This document shows positions 36,647 to 45,974 of a stretch of 64,000 bases of DNA, piece by piece. Below the pieces are notes generated by a model that saw nothing but the letters and a program-made list of their open reading frames with translations, searched no databases and had not been told where the DNA came from. The position numbers were made by a program, and so were the translations under genes. This DNA is from Bacteroidales bacterium (GTDB taxonomy: Bacteria; Bacteroidota; Bacteroidia; Bacteroidales; P3), in NCBI GenBank assembly GCA_017962665.1, contig JAGCUU010000004.1, positions 1 through 64,000 of the forward strand, given 5' to 3'. Positions within the stretch are counted from its first letter, which is position 1. Every line of letters starts with the position of its first letter.

Positions 36647-37420
36647 TTATAAGAAAAGGTTGGGGTCGTTGGTAATGATGCCGTCGACAGGAAGTCGTGA
36701 AGCACGGCAAGGCCTCTTCACAGTCCATATCTTCACCTCCCTACCCTGCCTGTGAATACGTTCCACATAGCGGGCCGTGACAAAATAACGACAGATATTA
36801 AACGAGCTTATAAAAGGATAGTCTTCGACATTGGAGACCTTGGTAAACGACAGCAGTTCAAGTCTCAAGTCCGGCAACAAGCGGTGCATTTCCTTCAGGA
36901 CATAGTCATTGAAAGATTGGACAACAACTGTTTCCTGCATGTCATATTTCACGATAAGATCAGCCACCTTTTGCTCTATTCCTTCATATTGATCCTTCTT
37001 CTTTTTTATTTCGAGCAAAAGGGCACAGCGTCCTTTTACGAGCTGTAGCACCTCTTCCAATGTAGGGACAGTCTCGTCCGAAGGTGTGCCGTCGCCGTTC
37101 AGCAACCTGAGACCTCGAATCTGGTTCAAAGTGAGTTTCTCTATCTTGCCCTTTCCATTGGTGGTGCGGTCAATTGTAGCATCATGGCATACCACCACCT
37201 CACCGTCAGCTGTAAGATGTACGTCTATCTCCACCATATCGGCACCTGCCGCGATACCCTTGGAGATGCACGACAGACTGTTTTCCATTCCCAAGTCGGC
37301 GCCACCGCGATGAGCTACGATAAGAGGCTTGTTTGGGTTTAATGTAGGAGTGTTGTTGGTGCAGGCAATAGTCATAAGCGATAGCATTAGTAGTTTTAAA
37401 AAAGCTAATGAGGTTTTCAT
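36647..37420 (-). CDS. Lipoprotein glycerophosphodiester phosphodiesterase
   Basis: 257 residues from the ATG at 37420. This start is preferred over an upstream in-frame ATG at 37483 because it gives a lipoprotein signal peptide (KTSLAFLKLLMLSLMTIAC with a lipobox Cys) and overlaps the stop of the upstream gene by ATGA. GDPD catalytic features: IVAHRGGADLGMENSLSC, MVEIDVHLTADGEVVVCHD, and a late ALLLEIKKKK and WTVKRP. The domain hydrolyses glycerophosphodiesters to glycerol-3-phosphate. Being coupled to a STAND NTPase gene is unusual. Confidence 0.88.
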   Translation of the reverse strand: MKTSLAFLKLLMLSLMTIACTNNTPTLNPNKPLIVAHRGGADLGMENSLSCISKGIAAGADMVEIDVHLTADGEVVVCHDATIDRTTNGKGKIEKLTLNQIRGLRLLNGDGTPSDETVPTLEEVLQLVKGRCALLLEIKKKKDQYEGIEQKVADLIVKYDMQETVVVQSFNDYVLKEMHRLLPDLRLELLSFTKVSNVEDYPFISSFNICRYFVTARYVERIHRQGREVKIWTVKRPCRASRLPVDGIITNDPNLFL

Positions 37421-40400
37421 GATACTTTGATGTTGATTTTTAACAAATCCCGAAGCAACATACGCACAACAATGGCGAACCAATCGGAAAAATCCTTCGT
37501 CTTGTCAACGTATTGTGCTGCATTATAGCAGAAGTCATCGACAGGTTCCTGATGGATGAGGGCATATATCACAAAGTTACCGAAGCGATGTGTAAGCAGG
37601 TCTGACAACTTCTCTCCGCAAGGTGTGTAGTTGAGAATCTCGTCGCGATAGTTGGCAACTCCCGGAAACTGGAAATGCGGCATCTCGTTTGTGAGGAAAG
37701 TATTTATTTCAGCTGGCGCATAAGATTTGGCAGTGCTTAAAAATGTGGCAAGCCGCGAGTTTACCACCTCTACCAGGGCATTGGAGGAGACATTGGAAAG
37801 TATATGCGACATCAGGTCGAGTGCTGTGTGAATATATCCGGAATCTGACACGAGTTCAGAAATATTGTCCAGCATGTGTGCGAGAAGCTCACCGTCATCG
37901 TTAGCCACTGCCTCGTCAATCAACTCATAGAACAATGGTGCCGACTGATAAGGCTGGCGACGACGGTCTCCGTTACGATATGCATATACCATCGCATACC
38001 ATGTCATCACGTTACGCTTGTATTTTTGCCGAGGATTGGCGATATGGCTGTTTGGCGCTACAAAAAGCCCCTTCAGTCTGCGGGTCCAGTCCACACACCA
38101 GCGTCCAAGCATATCGAACACCTGTTCAGGCATTTCCGGCATTTTCATTCCAAGCTGATAGAGGACGTATATAATAGACATTTGTGAATAGTCCCACCAC
38201 TGCGTGTCACGGATATTTCCTCCATCGGTCTCACCGGAACAGAACTCGGAATCAAAACGAGTGAGCAACGGTTCAACAGACTGCCATGAGCAGACGCCAT
38301 TAATCACCAACAGACGTTCCAGGACAAAATAGGAAAGGCTGTCTCCTGTCCTATAGGCTGCATATATCTTATCGGCATATTTGGCAAAGTCCGGTGCGTC
38401 GGAAGCATTTGACTTGGCATAGTAGCGGGAATACTGGTAAATATGCTGCATTATCTCCGGCAAATCGGAGCGGCACCAGTCGCCACTATCGGGTATTGCC
38501 GTCCAGAATCGCTGGTATTCAATAGCGTTGTTCACATAATCGCTTTGGAATGTCAGCTGCCTGCGCATCACGATATTGAGTGCTGGCAATATAATACGGA
38601 TAAGAACGTGGTTTAGCGTAAGGTGACGCACTGTAGCACGAAGCCGGTCAAGCATCTGTGGCACTCGCTGCTGTTCGGATTGGTCGCCTGTGAGCAACAC
38701 ATCGATTATCAGCATTACCAACAGACGTGTTGCCGTTTCCAGGAAAGTGATGGTACGCCGACGCGAATTTCCTGTAACAAACAGTCGTGGCAATGACCGC
38801 CCGTCAAGCCAGTCGAACATACGCGACGCTATGAGTTCGGAGAGATTTTTCTTTATCGGTGTGCCTCCGATGGTTATATGCTGATGAGTCACATAGTAAG
38901 ACTGGAGACAGACAGCATCCTTCACCTCTACGAGCGGATCGTCAGTAAGCATCCATAGCAGTTCGAAAGGATCTGTTCTATAAAGTTCCTCATTGAAATA
39001 GTCGGTAAGAAATATGCCACCAAGCAGAGTCTGTATTGCCATAGTACGCATGTGTATCAGTGGCATCAGCTGCACGTGCAATCCGTTGAATCGGGAAATA
39101 ACCTCTGCGGTGCCTTTATTGGTGGCTATCAATTTGGAGAGCTTGTTGAATTCAGTAATGACTGACTGGATATCACCTTTATCGGTATCGAGTTCCGGAA
39201 AACGAAGCACCAAGTCTTTTTCAATATTGAAGAGTTCCTTTTCATAGTTTTCGCGTACAAGCACATTCATCACGTCGGTAAGGACATTCATCATGAGCAG
39301 ATTGTCGCTCTGCTGTGCTATCAGTGTACGTATCGTTGTGCTGTCGCCCGACTCAACATAATCCATTATTAGCAAGTTGCGCAAAGCTCCAAGCATAACC
39401 TCGTCAGGGTTAACTCTGGAAAGGAATGACACCAGGTTGTCAACAGAATGGCTTTCGCTCTTCCTTATGGCCAACGCCAGCATATACTCCAGGAAACGTT
39501 CATAGACAAACTGGATTTTATCCTCTTCAGCATAACGCAATACAGGACGCTCCGGGCGGTTGATAAGCTCGGCAAAAGCTATGGTAATGGCATACTTGTC
39601 GTTTTGCCGCATAAAGACAAGCTTGGCAAGACGGTGAAGCGGATGATGTCTGTCATCGTAAGCTTTATATAATTCAGGCACCGAGACACTATTTTCCGCC
39701 TTGCCGCCAATATAGCCGTCAAGTATTGTTTCCGTAACCAAGTCAAGAATCTCCACCTGTCGGCTACCTGCATAGGCATTATGGATGTTTTCGTAGAGTT
39801 GTCCCCATAGGGCAAGCGATGTCAGGCTTGCGGTCTGATCAGGCATTGAGGTTCCAAGATAGTTGATACAGGCTATCTTCAGCACCAATGGATCCTTGAG
39901 CCTGATGGCAAGAGTACGCGACAATGAGGAGAGTGGTGTGTGTATGCTATAAAAATCGCTGTAGACTGCATAAGCCCTTCCGAGTTCATCATCGTTGAAT
40001 CCCCGCACCACTGTAGCGTTGTCGCCTTTAGGAGTATAAAAAAACGATTCAGGCAAATCGGAAGTGAGAGGCTTCAGTATCTGGTTCCATGTGTAGTTGC
40101 GACAAGTAAACAACAGCTTGAAACGAGTATATTTCTCTCCGACGAACAACGCCAACAAGTCTTGAAGTAACGCTGCTGCAGACCCTTCACTGGCATTTGT
40201 GTTCTCCTCCTCCCTATTCATTGAGAGATAGTTTTCGCACTCGTTCAGTGCGTCGACAAGTATCAGCATGCAGGCTCCGTCGTTTTCCGCAGCCTCATGC
40301 AGTTCATCGAGTACTTTTGTGATTTTCTTTCGAGGCGAAAGGTCGAAAACCTGTCGCAGATATGCTTCCAGGCTCGTCCCCGAAAGACCTGCGCCTGAAA

Positions 40401-41484
40401 GCAGCAGCACTCCGGTATTATCTCCTCCTGCAAAACGGGAATTTGCGACTATCTGCTCTCCCCAAAAGCACAACTGGCTTGTTTTACCTTGGCCTGCCTC
40501 GCCAGGCAACGGGAATAGCGTTGCTCCCGACGACAAAAATTCCGCAAGTCGGGATGTCAGCTCTTCGCGTTCCACAAACATCTCGCGGTTATATCTCTTC
40601 TCTCGATAAACGTTTTGCAAAAAACGGTTGCTTTCAGCATGGAGCATCCTCTTCCATTCTGTCCAGTTGCGGCGCTTTGCAATATCGAATGCCGGAACAA
40701 AAGACTGGAAAAAAGCGTCAATGTCAGGATTATAGTTAGTCGTCAGTAATGATTCTGCCTGTTCGTTGGCCGACACATAGTATGCCTTTTCATCGTTCAA
40801 GGACTGGAAAAGATAAATATAGTTGTTGCTGTCTGCGAAGACCAGCGGATACATATCCATCTTGTCTATCCCAATTCCACCTTCCATCCAGCAATGCCCC
40901 TCTTGAGTCAATGTTGTGCTTTCACACAAAGGTGCCATCGCCTCAAGCAGTTGCATCAGTCGTGGCTCCAACAATGCAACCACTTCATGGTATTTCTCAT
41001 CCGTAAGCATAGTGCCATGCCCTTTGTATTGGTTGCGTAATGCCACTATCGACATCTCATTTTTGCCTCCAATGAAGATATTTTTTTTAGAGGTTGTATA
41101 ATTACACAATGAGCGCGACAAAGGTGCGTCAGGCATAGCCTCCAAAGCTGTCGCTGTAAGCGGAGGAAGGATGTCGTTACACCAATCACCAAAAGAGAGC
41201 GGCCTCTTGTTGTCTATCTTTTGTACCACATTGACCAGCTGCTGCGAGGTTACACCACCTTCACGCAACATCGCCAACAATACTATTGAGATGTATTGCG
41301 CTGACAACTCAAACAGTTCGAGGATATAGTCCTTTGCTTTCGCATAGCTGCCCTGCTCAACAGTGACGTATAGCTGTGCAAGAGGATGTCCTATTGTGAA
41401 AGGCAGCCCCTCGACGGATTTTTCCACCAGCTCCACATACTCCCTCTCTCTCTCACTATCATATCTATTTATCAATGTTGTCAT
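37417..41484 (-). CDS. Large STAND/NACHT-type NTPase
   Basis: 1355 residues from ATG 41484; the longer in-frame start at 41562 is rejected because a consensus promoter (41514-41544) lies inside that extension. A helical N-terminal part (about 1-300) of unknown type precedes a P-loop NTPase: Walker A GEAGQGKT (328-335), Walker B LVDALNEC (D411 and the acidic residue after), then LLFTCRNYTWN as sensor, followed by a winged-helix-like region and about 800 residues of mostly helical repeats that may act as a sensor. This is the architecture of STAND proteins (NACHT/AVAST-like) that detect a ligand and oligomerise. No TM helix or recognisable nuclease domain is seen. The downstream lipoprotein GDPD overlaps by 4 bp; divergent on the other side is a CorA-like membrane protein. 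Confidence 0.75.
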   Translation of the reverse strand: MTTLINRYDSEREREYVELVEKSVEGLPFTIGHPLAQLYVTVEQGSYAKAKDYILELFELSAQYISIVLLAMLREGGVTSQQLVNVVQKIDNKRPLSFGDWCNDILPPLTATALEAMPDAPLSRSLCNYTTSKKNIFIGGKNEMSIVALRNQYKGHGTMLTDEKYHEVVALLEPRLMQLLEAMAPLCESTTLTQEGHCWMEGGIGIDKMDMYPLVFADSNNYIYLFQSLNDEKAYYVSANEQAESLLTTNYNPDIDAFFQSFVPAFDIAKRRNWTEWKRMLHAESNRFLQNVYREKRYNREMFVEREELTSRLAEFLSSGATLFPLPGEAGQGKTSQLCFWGEQIVANSRFAGGDNTGVLLLSGAGLSGTSLEAYLRQVFDLSPRKKITKVLDELHEAAENDGACMLILVDALNECENYLSMNREEENTNASEGSAAALLQDLLALFVGEKYTRFKLLFTCRNYTWNQILKPLTSDLPESFFYTPKGDNATVVRGFNDDELGRAYAVYSDFYSIHTPLSSLSRTLAIRLKDPLVLKIACINYLGTSMPDQTASLTSLALWGQLYENIHNAYAGSRQVEILDLVTETILDGYIGGKAENSVSVPELYKAYDDRHHPLHRLAKLVFMRQNDKYAITIAFAELINRPERPVLRYAEEDKIQFVYERFLEYMLALAIRKSESHSVDNLVSFLSRVNPDEVMLGALRNLLIMDYVESGDSTTIRTLIAQQSDNLLMMNVLTDVMNVLVRENYEKELFNIEKDLVLRFPELDTDKGDIQSVITEFNKLSKLIATNKGTAEVISRFNGLHVQLMPLIHMRTMAIQTLLGGIFLTDYFNEELYRTDPFELLWMLTDDPLVEVKDAVCLQSYYVTHQHITIGGTPIKKNLSELIASRMFDWLDGRSLPRLFVTGNSRRRTITFLETATRLLVMLIIDVLLTGDQSEQQRVPQMLDRLRATVRHLTLNHVLIRIILPALNIVMRRQLTFQSDYVNNAIEYQRFWTAIPDSGDWCRSDLPEIMQHIYQYSRYYAKSNASDAPDFAKYADKIYAAYRTGDSLSYFVLERLLVINGVCSWQSVEPLLTRFDSEFCSGETDGGNIRDTQWWDYSQMSIIYVLYQLGMKMPEMPEQVFDMLGRWCVDWTRRLKGLFVAPNSHIANPRQKYKRNVMTWYAMVYAYRNGDRRRQPYQSAPLFYELIDEAVANDDGELLAHMLDNISELVSDSGYIHTALDLMSHILSNVSSNALVEVVNSRLATFLSTAKSYAPAEINTFLTNEMPHFQFPGVANYRDEILNYTPCGEKLSDLLTHRFGNFVIYALIHQEPVDDFCYNAAQYVDKTKDFSDWFAIVVRMLLRDLLKINIKVS

Positions 41485-41513
41485 TGGGAAGGAAGATATT
41501 GCATACTTTTTTG

Positions 41514-41544
41514 CAAAATTACGAAAATTGTATCTAACAGCAAA
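41514..41544 (-). promoter_or_regulatory. Bacteroidota promoter of the STAND NTPase gene
   Basis: -33 TTTG (41544..41541), 19 bp, -7 TAATTTTG (41521..41514). Exact consensus. The transcript would start near 41507, which fixes the NTPase start at 41484. Confidence 0.75.
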
Positions 41545-41567
41545 ATTTATTTTCATTTTCAACGTTT

Positions 41568-42872
41568 ATGCTTATCATGAAGATTCTCAAAAACACATCG
41601 CATCTGTGCGGTCATTTCCTCATCAACGACAGAGCATCCCTTGTCACACGACTTGAGCAGCAAGGATGGGTGGCCGACAAGATAGGGAAAGAGGTGTTGG
41701 ATAGTTGCAAGAACTACTACTATAGCGAATTTGTGGAATTCACTCTTCACGGTGATGGCAACATTTCCAAATTCAATACAAAGAAATCCCATAAAGACGC
41801 TCTTTCAGGACTTGTACGCTACAATAAGACCATCAATCGGAAGATACGGGTACGTACACGTAGCGGCGACGAGGTCGCACTGCATATCGAGAAGCTGACT
41901 GTCTATATTGCCCCTTTCAATATTGTGCTATTCTCTGTCGATCTCACCATGGAGGATATCGATTATAACCATCTGGCTGCAGCTCTGCAGTTAATTCGTG
42001 ACAACTGCCATTACGATGAATCTCTTGTTGGAGAATTCATTGATGCCGCCATAACTCCAATATGCAATATTTTAAGTACAACAGAGGTCAAAGTCGGAAC
42101 ATCCAACTATCAAGAGCTGACAAAAAACGGCAATAAACTAAAATTGTTCCAAATAAATGAAACAGACTCTGTTGCCGAAACCGACGGGGAGAAGTTCGAT
42201 GCGATGCTATACAGCATGGGATGTCTTATGCCTATTGACGACAGCAACTGTCTTGCATGCACAGACACTGACTACTACAAAAGAGTTATGCAGAACGGGC
42301 GTATCGCTGTTTTCGACGGGTGGAGAGCATTGGCGTTGTTCGACACTTTTTCCATGATGACCGTCCCCCTGCCGGATTTTCGACGCGACATGTGGAACTC
42401 AGACTATTTCCGCATGATATATATTTATATCCTCTTCCGTCAAGCATTTCTCTACCAATACGAGTCTCTTTTCCGCAAAGAGGGGTGCGACATCAAAAGT
42501 CTTGAATCCGACATACTACTCTTTGAACGCCGATACTGTTTCGACCGTTTCTCGTTCAATTTCCTTCCCATCGAGATTGGACGTGCTATGGAGAGAGCCC
42601 TTGAATTGCGCGAGAGCTCTGCCAACTTACACTCGACAGTGGCACAAGCCAGCGCCGTATACGAAAAAGAGAGCGATGACAAGATGAACCGAGTGCTTAC
42701 ACTTCTGGCTGTCATAACCATCTGCTCCACAATTTGGGATTTGTTCTCAATGCTGAACGAGGCTTTCCCATTCAACAGCTCCATGTCGGTATTCCGTACC
42801 GGCACATACATTTTGATTATTATACTGCTGATAATAAGCATAATCTATCTTCAAAGCAACCGTAAACACTAA
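41568..42872 (+). CDS. CorA-like protein with two C-terminal TM helices, no GMN motif
   Basis: 434 residues (the ATG at 41577 is an equally good start). A soluble region of about 370 residues is followed by a long helix (ALELRESSANLHSTVAQASAVY) and two TM segments at about 376-396 and 414-430 with a short loop. This is the layout of CorA/RMD1-type proteins, in which a stalk helix leads into TM1-loop-TM2, but the loop NEAFPFNSSMSVFRTG lacks the GMN of magnesium channels. Function unknown; it could be a channel-like effector. It is divergent from the NTPase across 83 bp and followed by the flippase 6 bp later. Confidence 0.6.
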   Translation: MLIMKILKNTSHLCGHFLINDRASLVTRLEQQGWVADKIGKEVLDSCKNYYYSEFVEFTLHGDGNISKFNTKKSHKDALSGLVRYNKTINRKIRVRTRSGDEVALHIEKLTVYIAPFNIVLFSVDLTMEDIDYNHLAAALQLIRDNCHYDESLVGEFIDAAITPICNILSTTEVKVGTSNYQELTKNGNKLKLFQINETDSVAETDGEKFDAMLYSMGCLMPIDDSNCLACTDTDYYKRVMQNGRIAVFDGWRALALFDTFSMMTVPLPDFRRDMWNSDYFRMIYIYILFRQAFLYQYESLFRKEGCDIKSLESDILLFERRYCFDRFSFNFLPIEIGRAMERALELRESSANLHSTVAQASAVYEKESDDKMNRVLTLLAVITICSTIWDLFSMLNEAFPFNSSMSVFRTGTYILIIILLIISIIYLQSNRKH

Positions 42873-42878
42873 AACAAT

Positions 42879-44390
42879 ATGGGCGTTATAGCACGGCAGA
42901 GCATACGAGGAGCATTGGCAAATTATCTGGGAGTAGCAATAGGTTTTTTCACAACCTTTTTTGTGCTTACCGACTGCCTCTCACAAGAAGAAATCGGCCT
43001 TACCCGCGTAATGGTCGATGCCGCCATGCTCTTCTCCGGGCTTGCACAGTTAGGAACAAACGCATCCATAATCCGTTTCTTTCCTTTCTTTAAGTCTATC
43101 GACGGAAAGAACCACGGCATATTTGGCTGGTCAATACTTATTCCGTTTATCGGGTTCAGCCTGTTCGCCACTCTATTCTTTATCTTCAAGGAGAACATCA
43201 TCACTGTCTATTCGCAAAAGTCTCCGCTTATTGCCGACTATTTCTATCTACTGTTGCCTCTGACATTCTTCGCTCTCTATCTTACCGTATTTGAGACAAA
43301 TGCCAGTGTATTGCTACGCATCACCGTACCACGACTGGTACGGGAGGTTGGAATTCGCCTTTTCAACCTGATATGTTATCTGCTATACGGACACGAACTT
43401 ATATCGCTCGATTGCTTCGTCCTGCTTTTCTGCCTCAGCTATGCAGTCGCAATGCTCATCAACTTTTTTTATCTGCTCTCTTTGGGGAAAATATCGTTCC
43501 GCATCGACTGGCATTTTATCGACCGCACACGCATCAAAGAAATCTTGCTCTACACCTTGTTTATGACTGCCACAATACTTGCCGGCAACATTCCATTAAT
43601 CAATTCTTTGTTCTTGGGAGCAAAAGCGGGATTGGAGCTAACAGGTGTATACACCATTGCATTCTATATCGCCAATATTGTCGAAGTTCCCTACCGTTCT
43701 TTGGGAGCAATATCAAGACCGATGATTTCACAGGCCGTGCGCGACAACAATTGGAGCGAAGTTAACCGCTTGGGGCAACAGGTATCATTGCACCAGTTCC
43801 TTGTCAGCGCTCTGATATTGTTTTTCATCTGGCTGAACCTTGGAGCCCTCTTTGCCGTCATACCTCATGGGGCGGAATACAAGGACGGCATGGGTGTAGT
43901 TGTGATTCTTGGTCTTGCGAAGATAATCAATTCATCACTCTCTATAGGCACTGACATTCTCAACTATTCACGTAAATATCCTTTTTCATTAATCTTCATC
44001 GCCCTGCTTACGATATCGGCCATCTTGTTCAACCAATTTCTTATCCCTATATGGGATATTGATGGAGCAGCCTGCGCAACTCTATTCTCATACATCATTT
44101 ATTTTGTATTCCTGTTGGCATTCCTACGCAGTCGTCTGAATGTTGGACTGTTCTGTGTAAAGCATATTACAGTTTTCGTTTTCATCCTTGTATTGTTTGC
44201 AATTGGTCTGTTATGGAACAGTTACGTCTCGCCACTTTTTGCTGCAGGCCTTTCACCGCTGCCTGCGGCTCTATTGGATGCGACAATAAAGACCGCCATA
44301 ATGCTGGTGGTATGCACTATAGCGGTCTCGAGACTTCATATATCGAAGGATATCGACGCTCTGTTGGCGAAACTGCTTCGCCGCAAATGA
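42879..44390 (+). CDS. Polysaccharide flippase-like membrane protein (Wzx/MATE fold)
   Basis: 503 residues, about 14 TM helices. The start MGVIARQSIRGALANYLGVAIG and the following ...TRVMVDAAMLFSGLAQLGTNASIIRFFPFF are typical of the Bacteroidota branch of the oligosaccharidyl-lipid flippase family (MOP superfamily), which turn lipid-linked sugars across the inner membrane. No glycosyltransferases are nearby, so the substrate is unknown. It is 6 bp after the CorA-like gene and meets the TPR/barrel gene tail to tail with 3 bp between the stops. Confidence 0.82.
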   Translation: MGVIARQSIRGALANYLGVAIGFFTTFFVLTDCLSQEEIGLTRVMVDAAMLFSGLAQLGTNASIIRFFPFFKSIDGKNHGIFGWSILIPFIGFSLFATLFFIFKENIITVYSQKSPLIADYFYLLLPLTFFALYLTVFETNASVLLRITVPRLVREVGIRLFNLICYLLYGHELISLDCFVLLFCLSYAVAMLINFFYLLSLGKISFRIDWHFIDRTRIKEILLYTLFMTATILAGNIPLINSLFLGAKAGLELTGVYTIAFYIANIVEVPYRSLGAISRPMISQAVRDNNWSEVNRLGQQVSLHQFLVSALILFFIWLNLGALFAVIPHGAEYKDGMGVVVILGLAKIINSSLSIGTDILNYSRKYPFSLIFIALLTISAILFNQFLIPIWDIDGAACATLFSYIIYFVFLLAFLRSRLNVGLFCVKHITVFVFILVLFAIGLLWNSYVSPLFAAGLSPLPAALLDATIKTAIMLVVCTIAVSRLHISKDIDALLAKLLRRK

Positions 44391-44393
44391 CGA

Positions 44394-45947
44394 TTACAAA
44401 TACACTCTCATACCAAGGCCAAGGAAACCTGACCTGACATGGTTGTTGTTTATTTCTTCGGCCAACGGCCTTCTCCAAGCCTGATCAGAAGAGGAGTTGT
44501 ATTTCAAATTGACTGCCGTAGTCAAATCGTGATGATAATAGATATAGAGTTGAACATTGTCGTCACCCATTCCAAACTCACCGCCCACACTGAAGGTAAT
44601 ATCATTCAAAGCCCTGTCGTCACCTTCGCCGAAATCGAGTAGTTTACCTGTCGATACATCTTTCCAACTGTAGCCGAAATTGTAGTTCATACGACCAAAG
44701 GCAGAGATATAGAATCCGCTGGAAGAGTGGTCTGTGGTCAAAAACAATTTCATATTGAGATATGGCGACAATTGCCAGTAAGTGTAGCTATATTCGTAAG
44801 GTGTCGCTGAAGACGTTGAGACACCACTGTAGATGGTGCTGTCAATGCTGAATCCTGTCAAGAAGTTGCCACGATGGGCGATACGGCCTCCGATACTGAT
44901 ATTGAACATTTTTTCCGCTTCGAACAGTTGCAGCTCGAGAGGCATTGCCAATTCTCCTGTCTCGTTAATAAGTCCAGCCACTTCGAGAGAAACCCCTAAT
45001 TTAGGTCCCCACGGCAGATCTGCAGGCCAAGTGAAAATTTTGAGGAAGTTGTCTCGACGGTTCATTTTGGCAATATCCTTTTTGTATTGTTTTTTTGCCG
45101 TTTCAACTTTATTTCTCTGTTCAGTAGTAAATGCATGTTTTAGAGCCTTGTCATACGAAGAAGATGTACCATCTTGCATATAAGAATCATATAAGTATTT
45201 ATGTAACTCATCGCAATGTGACGACGAAGGATAGCTAGTCAAATAACTCTCACCCTTCGTCTGTTTTTCCTGACGATTGGTAGTTTTTTTCCATTGCAGG
45301 TAATCGTATTCCATCTTGCAGACACGCCAAGCGTCAAGTTGCTGCTTGTTCCAGTTTGTAGAAGAACCGGCTTTATTGAAGCACTTCATAGCCATCTCAT
45401 ATTCCTTCTCGCCATACCAGTAAAGTGCCTGTTCCAGTTGTTTTGCATAGTCGTTGGTGCCGCCGGTGTTGCTATTATTGTCTTCAGCGTTACCACTTGG
45501 AGCGTTTGTGTTTGAGTCATTGTTAACCTTTTTGTTTCCCTTATTACCGCCAGTAGTGCCGCCACTGCCGCCACTGCTATTCGTGCCCTGCATACCTTCA
45601 ATGGTTGCGAGACGGGATTTGGCAGTCTTGTCTCCGCTGTTTATCTTAAGCAACGAACGGTATTTTGTCTCTGCCGTTGAATAGTCTTTATTGTTCCATG
45701 CAACATTTCCCTGCTGCTGTAACGTATGGGCCTTGCGTGCATTGCTTGCCTTTGCCTTGAGGTTCTTTGCCTTTGAAGTCTGATTGTTGCTCTCAGCCAT
45801 CTGAGCTGCAAGATCGTACAGATTGGCAGCATCATTGTATTTACACTGCGAAAAGGCACTCTTTGCCTGATCCTCTGTACTCTGGCCATACATTGCCAAC
45901 GGCAAGGCAAGGAAAACCAATGTCAATATTCGTCTAAAAAAATTCAT
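44394..45947 (-). CDS. Outer membrane protein with TPR region and C-terminal beta-barrel-like domain
   Basis: 517 residues. Signal peptide (about 1-21, AMYGQ). TPR-like helices at about 22-120 (QCKYNDAANLYDLAAQ; NKDYSTAETKYRSLLKINSG), a Gly/Asn/Ser-rich linker (about 121-170), a second TPR-like block (YWYGEKEYEMAMKCFNKAG) and then, from about 325, alternating beta strands ending in GFLGLGMRVYL, as in small outer membrane beta-barrels. Last gene of the Hsp70 operon, 27 bp after the membrane protein. It may be a surface or periplasmic scaffold partner; not a named family. Confidence 0.7.
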   Translation of the reverse strand: MNFFRRILTLVFLALPLAMYGQSTEDQAKSAFSQCKYNDAANLYDLAAQMAESNNQTSKAKNLKAKASNARKAHTLQQQGNVAWNNKDYSTAETKYRSLLKINSGDKTAKSRLATIEGMQGTNSSGGSGGTTGGNKGNKKVNNDSNTNAPSGNAEDNNSNTGGTNDYAKQLEQALYWYGEKEYEMAMKCFNKAGSSTNWNKQQLDAWRVCKMEYDYLQWKKTTNRQEKQTKGESYLTSYPSSSHCDELHKYLYDSYMQDGTSSSYDKALKHAFTTEQRNKVETAKKQYKKDIAKMNRRDNFLKIFTWPADLPWGPKLGVSLEVAGLINETGELAMPLELQLFEAEKMFNISIGGRIAHRGNFLTGFSIDSTIYSGVSTSSATPYEYSYTYWQLSPYLNMKLFLTTDHSSSGFYISAFGRMNYNFGYSWKDVSTGKLLDFGEGDDRALNDITFSVGGEFGMGDDNVQLYIYYHHDLTTAVNLKYNSSSDQAWRRPLAEEINNNHVRSGFLGLGMRVYL

Positions 45948-45974
45948 ATCGTATTAGTTAATCGATAAACCGAA

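Noticed and set aside
37421-37483. 21-residue N-terminal extension of the GDPD lipoprotein
   Set aside because: The internal ATG gives a lipoprotein signal peptide and ATGA coupling to the upstream stop.
41485-41562. 26-residue N-terminal extension of the STAND NTPase
   Set aside because: A complete -33/-7 promoter lies within it, so it is upstream of the transcript.
41568-42872. Magnesium channel CorA
   Set aside because: Layout of the two TM helices fits but the GMN signature in the loop is missing, so only a CorA-like description is given.
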